A DNA stretch of 55,863 nucleotides from Mycobacterium kyogaense (GTDB taxonomy: Bacteria; Actinomycetota; Actinomycetes; Mycobacteriales; Mycobacteriaceae): contig NZ_QJUA01000038.1 in NCBI RefSeq assembly GCF_003254575.1, forward strand, positions 1 through 55,863, read 5' to 3'. The number at the start of each line of letters is the position of its first letter. Position 1 is the stretch's first letter. The position numbers and the translations under genes were made by a program. This document shows positions 16,768 to 24,859 of the stretch, in pieces. The notes beneath the pieces were generated by a model. The model did no database searches. It saw only the letters and a program-made list of their open reading frames with translations, and had not been told where the DNA came from.

Positions 16768-17955
16768 ATGAAGCGTGTGTTCGTGGTCGGCGTGGGGATG
16801 ACCAAGTTCGAAAAGCCTGGGCGACGGGAGGGCTGGGACTACCCAGACATGGCGCGGGAGTCCGGCACCAACGCGCTCACCGACGCCGGCATCGACTACT
16901 CGGCGATCGAGCAGGGCTTCGTCGGGTACTGCTCGGGCGACTCGACGTCGGGTCAGCGGGCACTCTACGAGCTGGGAATGACCGGTATCCCGATCGTGAA
17001 CGTCAACAACAACTGCTCGACAGGGTCGACGGCGCTGTACCTGGGCGCCCAGTCGATCCGCGGCGGGCTGGCCGATTGCGTCTTGGCGCTGGGCTTCGAG
17101 AAGATGCAGCCGGGCTCACTCGGCGGTGGCGCCGACGATCGGGAGTCTCCGATGAAGCGACACATTCTCGCGCTCAACGACATCGACGCGATGCAGTTCC
17201 CGGTGGCGCCGTGGATGTTCGGGGCTGCGGGCCGCGAGCACATGCAGAAGTACGGCAGCACCGCCGAACATTTCGCCAAGATCGGGTTCAAGAACCACAA
17301 GCACTCGGTGAACAATCCGTACGCACAGTTCCAGGACGAGTACAGCCTCGACGACATCCTGGCCGCGAAGATGATCTCCGATCCGTTGACCAAGCTGCAG
17401 TGCTCGCCGACCTCGGATGGCTCGGCGGCGGTGGTGCTCGCCAGCGAGGACTATGTCGATCGGCACGGCCTCGCCGGCCGGGCGGTGGAGATCGTCGGGC
17501 AGGCGATGACCACCGATTTCGCGTCGACGTTCGACGGCAGCGCGGCCAACATCATCGGCTACGACATGAACGTGCAGGCCGCGCAGAAGGTCTACGACCA
17601 GTCCGGCCTCGGGCCGCAGGATTTCCAGGTGATCGAGCTGCACGACTGCTTCTCGGCCAACGAGCTTCTGCTCTACGAAGCCCTCGGGCTGTGCGGGCCC
17701 GGTGAGGCGCCGAAGCTGATCGACGACGAGGACACCACCTACGGCGGACGCTGGGTGGTCAATCCGTCGGGCGGGCTGATCTCGAAGGGCCACCCCCTGG
17801 GTGCGACGGGTCTGGCCCAGTGCAGCGAGCTGACCTGGCAGCTGCGCGGCGATGCTGACAAGCGTCAGGTCGACGGTGTGACGGCGGCGCTGCAGCACAA
17901 CATCGGGCTGGGTGGCGCGGCGGTCGTCACGGCGTACCAGCGCGCCGAACGCTGA
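16768..17955 (+). CDS. Lipid-transfer/thiolase-like protein (SCP-x thiolase family)
   Basis: 395 residues from ATG 16768 (MKRVFVVGVGMTKFEKPG). SCP2/SCP-x thiolase family: nucleophilic Cys in NVNNNCSTGSTALYLG, ELHDCFSANE (in place of the NEAF motif), and GGLISKGHPLGATGLAQ with the catalytic His. Members such as M. tuberculosis Ltp-type proteins act in sterol side-chain degradation, some as thiolases and some as aldol lyases. The KstR-like operator upstream supports that pathway. Thiolase or retro-aldolase activity cannot be settled from sequence. Confidence 0.9.
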   Translation: MKRVFVVGVGMTKFEKPGRREGWDYPDMARESGTNALTDAGIDYSAIEQGFVGYCSGDSTSGQRALYELGMTGIPIVNVNNNCSTGSTALYLGAQSIRGGLADCVLALGFEKMQPGSLGGGADDRESPMKRHILALNDIDAMQFPVAPWMFGAAGREHMQKYGSTAEHFAKIGFKNHKHSVNNPYAQFQDEYSLDDILAAKMISDPLTKLQCSPTSDGSAAVVLASEDYVDRHGLAGRAVEIVGQAMTTDFASTFDGSAANIIGYDMNVQAAQKVYDQSGLGPQDFQVIELHDCFSANELLLYEALGLCGPGEAPKLIDDEDTTYGGRWVVNPSGGLISKGHPLGATGLAQCSELTWQLRGDADKRQVDGVTAALQHNIGLGGAAVVTAYQRAER

Positions 17956-17966
17956 GGTTTCTTCCG

Positions 17967-18027
17967 GCGACCAGTCGCGAACTCGAGTGACACGCCGGGC
18001 GAAATACTCGAGTTCGCGTCTGGTCGC
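17967..18027. terminator. Long hairpin between convergent genes
   Basis: 22-bp arms (17967-17988 and 18006-18027) pair at 21 of 22 positions around a 17-nt loop. Flanking TTTCTT and AAGAAA extend the stem. It follows the thiolase stop and is the likely terminator for rightward transcription; it also resembles dispersed mycobacterial repeat hairpins. Confidence 0.7.
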
Positions 18028-18045
18028 GCAAAGAAACGGACATGA

Positions 18046-18079
18046 AAAGACCCGGCCGGGAAGCACCGGCCGGGTCTTT
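18046..18079. terminator. Intrinsic terminator of dctA
   Basis: A perfect 14-bp stem (AAAGACCCGGCCGG / CCGGCCGGGTCTTT) with a 6-nt loop lies 11 bp after the dctA stop. T/A tracts on both sides allow bidirectional function. Confidence 0.85.
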
Positions 18080-18090
18080 CCTCTCGCGTC

Positions 18091-19473
18091 CTACACCGCG
18101 GCAGGGGCTTTCTCCTGCTGCGGCTCCTGAACGCGTGAGCCGTGTCCGTCGTCGACCATCGTCAGCTCGTCGAACGGATCTCGTCCCGCCAGCACATCGT
18201 CGACCTTGCCCCTGTCGATGGTGTGGGTCCACGACCCGACGAGCAGCGTGGCCACCGCGTTGCCCGAGAAGTTGGTCAGCGCCCGCGCCTCGGACATGAA
18301 CCGGTCGATCCCGACGATCAGGCCGACACCGTCGAGCAGGTCGGGGCGGTGGGCCTGCAGGCCGCCGGCCAGCGTCGCCAACCCCGCGCCCGTCACACCG
18401 GCCGCACCCTTGGAGGCGACGATCATGAACACCAGCAGACCGATCTGCTCAGGGATCGACAGCGGGTCACCCAGCGCGCCGGCGATGAACAGCGACGCCA
18501 TGGTCAGGTAGATCGCGGTGCCGTCGAGGTTGAACGAGTAGCCGGTGGGCACGACCACGCCCACGGTCGAGCGGTCCACGCCCAGGTGCTCCATCTTGGC
18601 GATCAGGCGCGGCAGCGCCGACTCGGACGACGAGGTCGACACGATGAGCAGGTACTCGCGAGCGAGGTAGCGCACCAGCTTGAAGATCGAGATGCCGGAG
18701 ACCACCCGCAGCAGGGAGCCGAGGATGCCGAAGACGAAGATCGCGCAGGTGATGTAGAAGCCGAGCATCAGCGTCAGCAGCTGTCCGACCGCGGACCAGC
18801 CGGTCTGACCGACGACGTTGGCGATGGCGCCGAAGGCGCCGATCGGTGCCAGCCACAGGATCATGCTCAGGACCTTGAACACCAGCTTCTGCAGGTGCTC
18901 GACACCGCGCAGGACGGGCTCGCCCGTGCGGCCGAGCGCCTGGACTGCGAAACCGACCAGCAGTGCGACGAACAGGGCCTGCAGCACGCTGCCCTCGGTC
19001 AGCGCGGAGAACAACGAGGTGGGGATGATGCCCTGGACGAAGTCCATCAGGCCACCGGCCTCGTGTGCCTTGTCGGCGAGTTCGGCGCCCTTGGCGGCCG
19101 TGGTCGAGCTGATGTTCAGGCCCTCACCCGGATGGAGGAGGTTGCCGACGACCAGGCCGATCGCCAGTGCGAACGTCGACATCGCCAGGAAGTACACGAA
19201 CGCGAGGCCGCCGACCTTGCCGACGGTGGCGGCTTTGCGCACCGATCCGATGCCCAGCACGATCGTGCAGAAGATGACCGGCGCGATCATCATCTTGATC
19301 AGCGCGACGAACATCGTCCCGAGGACGCCGAGGCTCTTGCCGACCTCGGGGGTGACGATCCCGACTCCGACGCCGGCGATCACCGCGACGATGACGGCGA
19401 TGTAGAGCCAGTGGGTGCGGTCGCGCCGCTTGGGCGCTTCCGGTGTGGGGGGCCGGTCGACGGTGGTGGTCAT
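18091..19473 (-). CDS. dctA: C4-dicarboxylate transporter DctA (DAACS family)
   Basis: 460 residues from ATG 19471-19473 behind GGAGGAAGC. Sodium- or proton-coupled symporter for succinate, fumarate and malate in the plasma membrane. About eight membrane segments plus re-entrant loops. The family signatures TSSSESALPRLIAKME and VPTGYSFNLDGTAIYLTMASLF are intact. The longer N-terminus available in frame (to 19542) is not conserved. The DcuS/DcuR-type genes that should control it lie 10 kb to the right, beyond an inserted element. Confidence 0.95.
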   Translation of the reverse strand: MTTTVDRPPTPEAPKRRDRTHWLYIAVIVAVIAGVGVGIVTPEVGKSLGVLGTMFVALIKMMIAPVIFCTIVLGIGSVRKAATVGKVGGLAFVYFLAMSTFALAIGLVVGNLLHPGEGLNISSTTAAKGAELADKAHEAGGLMDFVQGIIPTSLFSALTEGSVLQALFVALLVGFAVQALGRTGEPVLRGVEHLQKLVFKVLSMILWLAPIGAFGAIANVVGQTGWSAVGQLLTLMLGFYITCAIFVFGILGSLLRVVSGISIFKLVRYLAREYLLIVSTSSSESALPRLIAKMEHLGVDRSTVGVVVPTGYSFNLDGTAIYLTMASLFIAGALGDPLSIPEQIGLLVFMIVASKGAAGVTGAGLATLAGGLQAHRPDLLDGVGLIVGIDRFMSEARALTNFSGNAVATLLVGSWTHTIDRGKVDDVLAGRDPFDELTMVDDGHGSRVQEPQQEKAPAAV

Positions 19474-19546
19474 GTGCTTCCTCCGAACTGGGATGACTGA
19501 GTGGTCTGAAAGGATGGTCAGCCAGCGCGTGAGCCAGGTCACGTTT

Positions 19547-19555
19547 TAGTTCATT
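19547..19555. other. Candidate left attachment core of the inserted element
   Basis: TAGTTCATT recurs at 29792-29800, just before the sensor-kinase gene. Joining the outer flanks at this 9-mer would give a normal intergenic gap of about 107 bp between dctA and the kinase gene. Nine bases is short enough to occur by chance, so this is only a candidate. Confidence 0.3.
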
Positions 19556-19652
19556 AAGTACAAGGTTGCGCTGTACTAAACGGCCTAACGGCCAGGTGGC
19601 CGGAGACCGTAAGTAGCGCATTACGTTTAACTGGCCTACCGCCGTAGCACAC

Positions 19653-19889
19653 TCACCAAGTCACTTCTGCTGGCCCATTCAGGGGCTCACAACCAGGGCC
19701 GAAAGGTGGCCCGTACCGGCTGTTCCAGCACCGGCGGCAGGACCAGGTGACGTGGCCGCGTGCTTCACACGAGCAGGGCATATTGCCAACGAGGACCTGA
19801 CCGGGACCAAGTGGGTGACCCAGTGGGCAGCTACTAGGCGCGGCGACGACCCATGCGCGGCCATCCCAGAAGACGTCGCCCAGCTGCAC
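19653..19889 (-). CDS. Small Cys/His-rich protein of the element
   Basis: 78 residues from GTG 19887-19889. Contains CPLGHPLGPGQVLVG, CSCEARGHVTWSCRRC and a late Cys, a likely zinc-ribbon. Similar small proteins (CP.GHPL...CSC...W.C..C) are seen near mobile elements in mycobacteria, with no known function. It is last in a leftward unit behind the two membrane-protein genes, with a 31-bp gap. Confidence 0.6.
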   Translation of the reverse strand: MQLGDVFWDGRAWVVAAPSSCPLGHPLGPGQVLVGNMPCSCEARGHVTWSCRRCWNSRYGPPFGPGCEPLNGPAEVTW

Positions 19890-19920
19890 GATGGCCAGGC
19901 TACGAGTCCGGGGTGACGGA

Positions 19921-21048
19921 CTAGGGCTTGCGCAGTTCCTTCACGACCTCAAGCAGCTTGTCGAGGAGAACGGGGGCCGGGATGTCAGAAGCATCTTTCG
20001 ATGTAGTGATGCCCGGTTCCGAGAACGCTCGCCGGCCAAGCGCCGCGATGATCTCTTCCTGGACGGGCTTCGGCAGGGGTGCCACAAAAAGATTCACGGC
20101 GTCGATCTGGTTCACCAACGTCCTCATATGCCCTGCCATGCGTCGGCATTCAGACGCGACGCGGGCTGCATAGGCCGCCAAAACGAACAACGGAACACCT
20201 ATAAGCGCCTTGACAATCGTGCCCGTCGTGTCAGTCAGCTGAACCAGAATCTGGTCCTCTAGCGATAGGACAATGACCGGTAGGGCTATCCCGAGGATGA
20301 CGAAAATTACGGCCAGAGACGTCCAAGTAAAAGCCGCGTCTTCTTCCTTGTCCGCCCGGTCAGAGAAGGTCTGCGCCAGGCCTTCGGAGCCTCCTCTATT
20401 ACCCAGATTGACCAGACGCTCGACGAGATCATCAGCAACCTGATCCTGCGTGGCTAGACGCTGGTTACGCCTTTCGCTCAGTAGCTCGTCAACATACTCA
20501 CCTGGTCGTATCGTCCACGATCGGCGTCGCTGAGCCTCAGCCAAATCATCAAGGGCCTGCGGAATTACCTCGTTGTCCCACTTTGTAAGGACGATGTCTA
20601 GGGAATCGATGGCCTGATCCGCGGAATATGCCGTGGCGGGGTTGTATTCCCGGAGCGTGGCCGATGCGCCATTGACCAGATTAGCGAGAGCCTGTAGCTG
20701 CTCTGCGTCAATCAAAAGCCCAAATTCGATACTAACCTCTCGCTGTGACGCCGACCCACGAGGGGCAACAATGACGATCAACTCGTGCAATAGGTCCTGC
20801 AACTGCGTGAACCTGAACGCCACGTTCCACCAGATTCTGGCCGCGTTAGGCTTGACGGGCTCTTTGAATTGAACCTGTACAGCGCGTTCAAGGATCGAAA
20901 TTAGCGCGCCGACTGCGTTTACGGCGGCCTCATAGGCTGAACGCTGCGTATCGGCGGCTTCGCCGCGCATCAGGCGTTGGATCGGCGCGTTGTATCGCGG
21001 CTGTCCATCCGGCTCCGCCTGAGCGTTATCGCTCTCGTTGTCGGTCAT
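19921..21048 (-). CDS. Two-helix membrane protein, paralogue B of a tandem pair (unknown family)
   Basis: 375 residues. A long, mostly helical soluble N-terminus (1-240) contains PQALDDLAEAQ at about 163-173. Two membrane helices follow (about 241-263 and 277-298), then a cytoplasmic or periplasmic tail with VQEEIIAALGRRAFSEPG near 329-346. The same landmarks in the same order occur in the gene upstream (21123-22190), so the pair arose by duplication. I do not recognise the family. AT content and looser codon use mark it as foreign to the host. A cargo role of the phage satellite, for example phage exclusion through the membrane, is a hypothesis. Confidence 0.8.
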   Translation of the reverse strand: MTDNESDNAQAEPDGQPRYNAPIQRLMRGEAADTQRSAYEAAVNAVGALISILERAVQVQFKEPVKPNAARIWWNVAFRFTQLQDLLHELIVIVAPRGSASQREVSIEFGLLIDAEQLQALANLVNGASATLREYNPATAYSADQAIDSLDIVLTKWDNEVIPQALDDLAEAQRRRSWTIRPGEYVDELLSERRNQRLATQDQVADDLVERLVNLGNRGGSEGLAQTFSDRADKEEDAAFTWTSLAVIFVILGIALPVIVLSLEDQILVQLTDTTGTIVKALIGVPLFVLAAYAARVASECRRMAGHMRTLVNQIDAVNLFVAPLPKPVQEEIIAALGRRAFSEPGITTSKDASDIPAPVLLDKLLEVVKELRKP

Positions 21049-21122
21049 CCCATCCCACCCATGCCGGTGAGCCTAACCTCGGCGCCCGCCCGCCATTTGC
21101 CGGACGAGCGGCAAGTGGCGGC

Positions 21123-22190
21123 CTACGACTTGCGGGCGGCCTCGATGGCCTTCTCGATGATTGGCCCCAGCTGCTCAGGTGGCACCCCGACCGAGCCGTC
21201 CATTGAGTTCGCAACCCCGGGCTCCGAGTATGCGCGGCGGCCCAGTACCAAGATCACTTCATCTTGAACGCGCTGCGGTAGCCCGTCGATAAAGCCTCGC
21301 ACTGAGTCAACTTGAACCCCAAGCAGCCAGAGGTACTGCGCAACCTTCCGGTGCTGAGCAGAGATGCGGCCTGCATAGGTCGCCAGAGCCAAGAACGGGA
21401 CGACCACAAGCGCCTTCTGTAGAAGACCCGTGACGCCGTTGATGTCGATGATGTCGACCTCGTTCAGCCATACACCCGCCACTGACAGCAGAGCCGCGAT
21501 TCCGACAAACAGCATCACCAATGTGTTCCAGTGGGATGCCCGCTTGGCTTCAGCTTTGGCGAGTTGGTCGAAGGTTGTGGATAGGAGGGCTTTGCCGACT
21601 TCGCGCGCGGCTCCACTGATGTTTTCGACTGATCTCTGCGCGCGCTCTTCTAGCCGCCTTATTCGTTGAGCTCCCCTCCTCCCCAAAATTGCTTGCCTTA
21701 GGTCGTCACTAATAGTGAGTGCACCTGGTTCGCTGTCCTGGAGTTCGGCCAGATCGTCTAGCGCTTGGCCTACAGCTGAGTCCTCCCAGCTATTGATGTG
21801 ACCCATCAATTGGCGCATGTTATCGAGTATTCGCGATGCCGGGATTTCGGGGTTCGGTTGAATTACTCCGGCAATTTCCCTCAGGGAATCAAGTTCTTTG
21901 CGGTCAACCAAGTGTCCTAGCCGTATTTCAGCTGGCTTGGCGTTGTTGACACCCCCGAGCACGATCTGCTCGTTAAGGGTGTTAGCCAGGTGGGCTATAC
22001 GAGTACGAATGTTCTCGATTAGCACCACCACGCTTGCAGGCATGTCAATCGTCCTGATCAACTCAAGGCGCTTGTCGAGCTCATTCAAAGCAGCCAAGAG
22101 GGCGTCCAAGCTAGGAGTGGGCTTAGCTCCCGCGCGTAGCGGCCACACCTGCGAGACGCGCTGCGACTTCAGGTCATCAAAGTTCGTCAT
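21123..22190 (-). CDS. Two-helix membrane protein, paralogue A of a tandem pair (unknown family)
   Basis: 355 residues from ATG 22188-22190 (MTNFDDLKSQR) behind GGGGGTAGCA. A helical N-terminal region of about 215 residues contains GQALDDLAELQ at 141-151. Two membrane helices (about 220-241 and 256-274) are followed by VRGFIDGLPQRVQDEVILVLGRRAYSEPG at 297-325 (key part LGRRAYSEPG). It shares this layout with the next gene, which starts 74 bp downstream. An SOS-type LexA box lies about 95 bp upstream. No catalytic motif was seen. Expression under DNA damage and assembly with its paralogue are inferences. Confidence 0.8.
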   Translation of the reverse strand: MTNFDDLKSQRVSQVWPLRAGAKPTPSLDALLAALNELDKRLELIRTIDMPASVVVLIENIRTRIAHLANTLNEQIVLGGVNNAKPAEIRLGHLVDRKELDSLREIAGVIQPNPEIPASRILDNMRQLMGHINSWEDSAVGQALDDLAELQDSEPGALTISDDLRQAILGRRGAQRIRRLEERAQRSVENISGAAREVGKALLSTTFDQLAKAEAKRASHWNTLVMLFVGIAALLSVAGVWLNEVDIIDINGVTGLLQKALVVVPFLALATYAGRISAQHRKVAQYLWLLGVQVDSVRGFIDGLPQRVQDEVILVLGRRAYSEPGVANSMDGSVGVPPEQLGPIIEKAIEAARKS

Positions 22191-22283
22191 TGCTACCCCC
22201 AAGCGTTGAAACGCGAGCCTAACGCCATGCCACCGGGCACTGAGATACATCCGCAAGGGCGTGTCACAAGTTCGCCAAGAGGC

Positions 22284-22299
22284 TAGAACACTTGTTCGA
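22284..22299. promoter_or_regulatory. LexA (SOS) box
   Basis: TAGAACACTTGTTCGA matches the mycobacterial SOS consensus TCGAAC-N4-GTTCGA at 11 of 12 fixed positions, and its centre GAACA-CT-TGTTC is a perfect palindrome. It lies about 95 bp upstream of the membrane-protein pair. Confidence 0.7.
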
Positions 22300-22575
22300 T
22301 AAAAGCGTAGCTAACGCAAATTCCGCCACACGAACTTGGCACATACGGGCAGGTAGGAGACCGACCCACAACAAAGGAGTAGGAGCGACGAATCCTGGCG
22401 CGGCCGTTTCCGTCATCCACGAGAGCGTTGCTGAATTTCAAAAGAAGGGATCGACCAAGCGCGCACCAAAAAGACCGTGACCCTCAAGAAGCGCGACAAG
22501 GCGGCCGAGGCCCGTGCGCCGACGCTGCCGCACAGCGCCAAATTGTCCCAGCGCTGATGGGACGGTCCGCAGGGC

Positions 22576-22601
22576 CGAGCAAGTACACTGGATCTTGCTC
22601 G
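22576..22601. promoter_or_regulatory. Operator-like inverted repeat overlapping a -10 element
   Basis: CGAGCAAG (22576-22583) and CTTGCTCG (22594-22601) are perfect 8-bp arms flanking TACACTGGAT, which contains a -10-like TACACT. The site suits a repressor, most simply the adjacent HTH protein. Confidence 0.5.
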
Positions 22602-22631
22602 CGCTTTGCGGGATTCATGGCTTGGGATAGA

Positions 22632-22654
22632 CCGGCAACAGCGGTTGTTGCCGG
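22632..22654. promoter_or_regulatory. Second inverted repeat 27 bp before the HTH regulator start
   Basis: CCGGCAACA and TGTTGCCGG form a perfect 9-bp stem with a 5-nt loop in the leader of the regulator gene. It could be an operator or an RNA hairpin. Confidence 0.45.
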
Positions 22655-22681
22655 ATAACAATCGCCCGAGAAAGATCCGCC

Positions 22682-23323
22682 ATGAATGTCAACAAAGAAG
22701 CTTGCGAGCGGCGACCGGCAATGCTCGCTAAAGACGGAGCGCTGCGCCTTACGGAGTCAATCAAACAGACTGCGGAGTCAAGCGCCAAGGAGATTGCCAA
22801 GCTGCTGATTCAAGCGGTGGAGGGCCGAGCCTGGGATGCGCTCGGGTTCCGAACCTGCGCCGACTACTTGACGATAATTTTCGGCGAGATACCCCTGCGG
22901 TTATCTGCGGAGGATCGTGGCCAAGTCTTCAGCGTCCTGCACCAGTCCGGGAAGATGAGCCTCAGAGAGATCGCCAAGGTGAGCGGCTATAGCAAGGACA
23001 CCGTCTCACGGAGCCTGCACGGCCGTGTCTCAAATGAGACGGCTCCCACGGCAAGTGATGCGACAAACGCGACGATGAAGAAAATCGCGCTCATTTACCG
23101 GCATGCTCAGCGCATCTCCATCAACGCTGAAGTTTGTGAGCAGCTGGGTGTTCTAACGCAAATGAGCAAAGACCTCGCGGCCACGATAAAGCTTCTTGAG
23201 GATGCACGGGCGGTCATAGCCGACAGCCAGAAGAAAAGGCAACAGGACGCTCAGGCAAAGCACCGCAGCGGCGGCACCATTGGGGTCCCGATCATTGGCA
23301 ATCCCATCGACCTGGACGCGTAG
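22682..23323 (+). CDS. HTH DNA-binding regulator of the satellite
   Basis: 213 residues. AWDALGFRTCADYL resembles the segment that precedes the HTH in actinobacterial plasmid and phage regulators. It is followed by SLREIAKVSGYSKDTVSRSLHG, a clear helix-turn-helix at about residues 100-120. The C-terminus is helical and charged. It is the only rightward regulator in this half of the element and is preceded by two inverted repeats, so it probably controls the switch between leftward cargo and rightward genes. Excisionase-like function is also possible. No close family was recognised. Confidence 0.7.
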   Translation: MNVNKEACERRPAMLAKDGALRLTESIKQTAESSAKEIAKLLIQAVEGRAWDALGFRTCADYLTIIFGEIPLRLSAEDRGQVFSVLHQSGKMSLREIAKVSGYSKDTVSRSLHGRVSNETAPTASDATNATMKKIALIYRHAQRISINAEVCEQLGVLTQMSKDLAATIKLLEDARAVIADSQKKRQQDAQAKHRSGGTIGVPIIGNPIDLDA

Positions 23324-23334
23324 TACAGCCGACT

Positions 23335-23655
23335 CTAGGCGTCCACATCGAGGCCGAAGAAGCGCGCTTGCTGCGCCAGGATGCGGCGGGCGCGCTCAAC
23401 GGCATCCAGGTTGCCCTCACACGCGGCTGGCCAGACAGCTCTAAGTAGGGTCTCCAGCCGCTCCAGGTAGACGTCTTCCTCAAGCTGGGTGGCCGCGCGC
23501 GAACTGTACTGCGTGTGGCGCTTCACCGCGAGCTGGACGCCACGGCAGGACAGTCCGACTTGCCGGCCGATGTCCCGGTAGCTGAGACTCTGGAAAAAGA
23601 GGCGCATGACGCGTACGTCGCGCTCTGCGCGCTGTTCAAGGCTAACTCGCGGCAT
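23335..23655 (-). CDS. Small HTH protein, terminase-small-subunit-like
   Basis: 106 residues. The N-terminal HTH LSYRDIGRQVGLSCRGVQLAVKRH is followed by a helical tail, LEEDVYLERLETLLRAVWPAACEGNLDAVERARRILAQQARFFGLD (residues about 60-104), characteristic of small proteins next to capsid genes in actinobacterial prophage elements. It could direct packaging of the element's DNA. A plain transcription factor is the alternative. No large terminase is encoded in the element. It is convergent with the HTH regulator, with an 11-bp gap. Confidence 0.6.
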   Translation of the reverse strand: MPRVSLEQRAERDVRVMRLFFQSLSYRDIGRQVGLSCRGVQLAVKRHTQYSSRAATQLEEDVYLERLETLLRAVWPAACEGNLDAVERARRILAQQARFFGLDVDA

Positions 23656-24124
23656 ACGGCAACGGTAGTCAGATGCGGGGTGGAATGAGGCTGTGACGAG
23701 CCAAGTTTGAGCGAGTAATGACTACTTGCGTCACGGGGGGAGAACTAACAGCACCTCCGGCTAGTCCCAAGCGCTGCACGCGCGAGTTCTGAGGCAGCCA
23801 CCCGAGCCTTTGAAGTTGGTGCGGCGCAGCCGTCTAGCTAAGTCGGTGGCTGACCGGGGCCAGTGGGCTAGCGCGTCTGGTCCCGGCGCCGCATCAACCC
23901 TTCCCCCACTATCCTGCCCGAGACCTCCTGTTACTGAGGCACATTCGGGCCTCACCACCGCGCGCGGGAGAGCGCATCGACTGCGGGACAGTGCAAGGGG
24001 TTGCGGACGTGTTCCTTCACACCGCCGCGTGCTGGGATGCATTGTAGCCCAGGGCTTTTCGTGACACTACACTTGGTGGTGTACGGCAGGGAGAGGCCCA
24101 GCCGAAGCACCGGAGGAGACCACG
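23656..24124. other. 469-bp gap within the element
   Basis: No convincing gene. A leftward 93-codon frame (23761-24042) lacks recognisable features and a ribosome binding site. Inverted GTGACG/CGTCAC arms occur near 23690-23735, and a promoter-like TACACT lies near 24067, before the rightward gene at 24125. A replication or packaging site could lie here, but nothing identifies one. Confidence 0.4.
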
Positions 24125-24460
24125 ATGGCCAGCACCAGCACCCAGACCCGGAAGACCACCACAACCCGCGCGGATGTGGTGAACCAAGAGACCGGCCAGA
24201 CCGCCGACGAGGTGAAGACCCAGTACGTCGGGATCGCGGAGGGACGCGGAGGCAGGGTGAACCGGCGCAAGACCGGGACCACCGCCTGCGCTTTCGCGGT
24301 GGACGTCGCCGACCCCGAGGCCAAGAGCGCCGCAGGCAAGGCGGGCCTAATCTGGAGTTTCCACGCCACTGAGGCGCAGGCGGATGCCGCTGCGGAGCGC
24401 TACCGCTCCAAAGGGTTGGACGCGGTCGTGGTCCCTGCTGAGAGTGCCCCGCTCACCTGA
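24125..24460 (+). CDS. Hypothetical protein of the element, 111 aa
   Basis: Strong ribosome binding site (GGAGGAG, 5 nt spacing) before the ATG. A Thr/Ser/Arg-rich N-terminus of 45 residues precedes a compact domain, TGTTACAFAVDVADPEAKSAAGKAGLIWSFHATEAQADAAAERYRSKGLDAVVVP (residues about 52-105). The composition fits a small alpha/beta fold. The family is not recognised. It shares direction with the 65-aa membrane protein downstream. Confidence 0.6.
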   Translation: MASTSTQTRKTTTTRADVVNQETGQTADEVKTQYVGIAEGRGGRVNRRKTGTTACAFAVDVADPEAKSAAGKAGLIWSFHATEAQADAAAERYRSKGLDAVVVPAESAPLT

Positions 24461-24648
24461 CCCCCCGCAGTCCCGACAGGCGGTCCCGCGAGGGATCGCC
24501 TCGTCGGCGTCTCGCCCAGGCCGGCCCTCAGATCTCGGGCGGACATCCGTTGACATCCAAGACTTGCGCCCCGACGTAATCACCCCGCCCGGCGGCTGAC
24601 TCAGACAGCGAGTTCGCCCCGGCACCCGGTCCGAAAGGAACTCTCCCC

Positions 24649-24846
24649 ATGTTGACCTTATGGCTGATTGCACTCGCCTACCTGCTTTGGTGTATCCACC
24701 GGCGGGGTCGGGAGAAGAAGGCTGCGTGGCTGGCAGGCCGCTACCGCGTCGGCTGGCACACGTGTGAAGGCTGCGGCCAGAGCGTCTGGAACGACCAGCC
24801 CCACCACCATGTCTTGAGCGGTGTGGGGCGCGGCCCCCTTCGTTAG
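24649..24846 (+). CDS. Small membrane protein with a Cys/His motif, 65 aa
   Basis: AAGGAACTC precedes the ATG. Residues 1-17 form one hydrophobic helix (LTLWLIALAYLLWCIH), followed by a basic stretch and CEGCGQSVWNDQPHHH, a possible metal-binding knuckle. The stop lies in the loop of a 12-bp hairpin that should terminate transcription. Function unknown. Confidence 0.6.
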   Translation: MLTLWLIALAYLLWCIHRRGREKKAAWLAGRYRVGWHTCEGCGQSVWNDQPHHHVLSGVGRGPLR

Positions 24847-24859
24847 AGCCGCGCCCCAC
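24823..24859. terminator. Bidirectional terminator-like hairpin
   Basis: GTGGGGCGCGGC (24823-24834) pairs perfectly with GCCGCGCCCCAC (24848-24859). It lies between the rightward 65-aa gene and the leftward capsid unit. A second stem, GGGAGCC/GGCTCCC, follows at about 24860-24882. Confidence 0.6.

Larger units (their letters stand above)
22191..22681. other. Divergent control region of the satellite (491 bp)
   Basis: Between the leftward membrane-protein pair and the rightward HTH regulator. It holds the LexA-type box (22284-22299), CAAGTTCG / CGAACTTG half-sites on either side of it, two inverted repeats near the regulator, and a weak 62-codon rightward frame (22292-22480) that I do not regard as a gene. 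A short basic frame starting at a GTG near 22479 (VTLKKRDKAAEA..., 27 codons) could be a small peptide gene but has no clear ribosome binding site. Confidence 0.5.

Noticed and set aside
22292..22480. 62-codon rightward frame in the control region
   Set aside because: No ribosome binding site and it begins inside the SOS box region. Composition is not protein-like.
23761..24042. 93-codon leftward frame in the satellite gap
   Set aside because: No ribosome binding site, no recognisable motif, and Arg/Pro-rich composition typical of a shadow frame.
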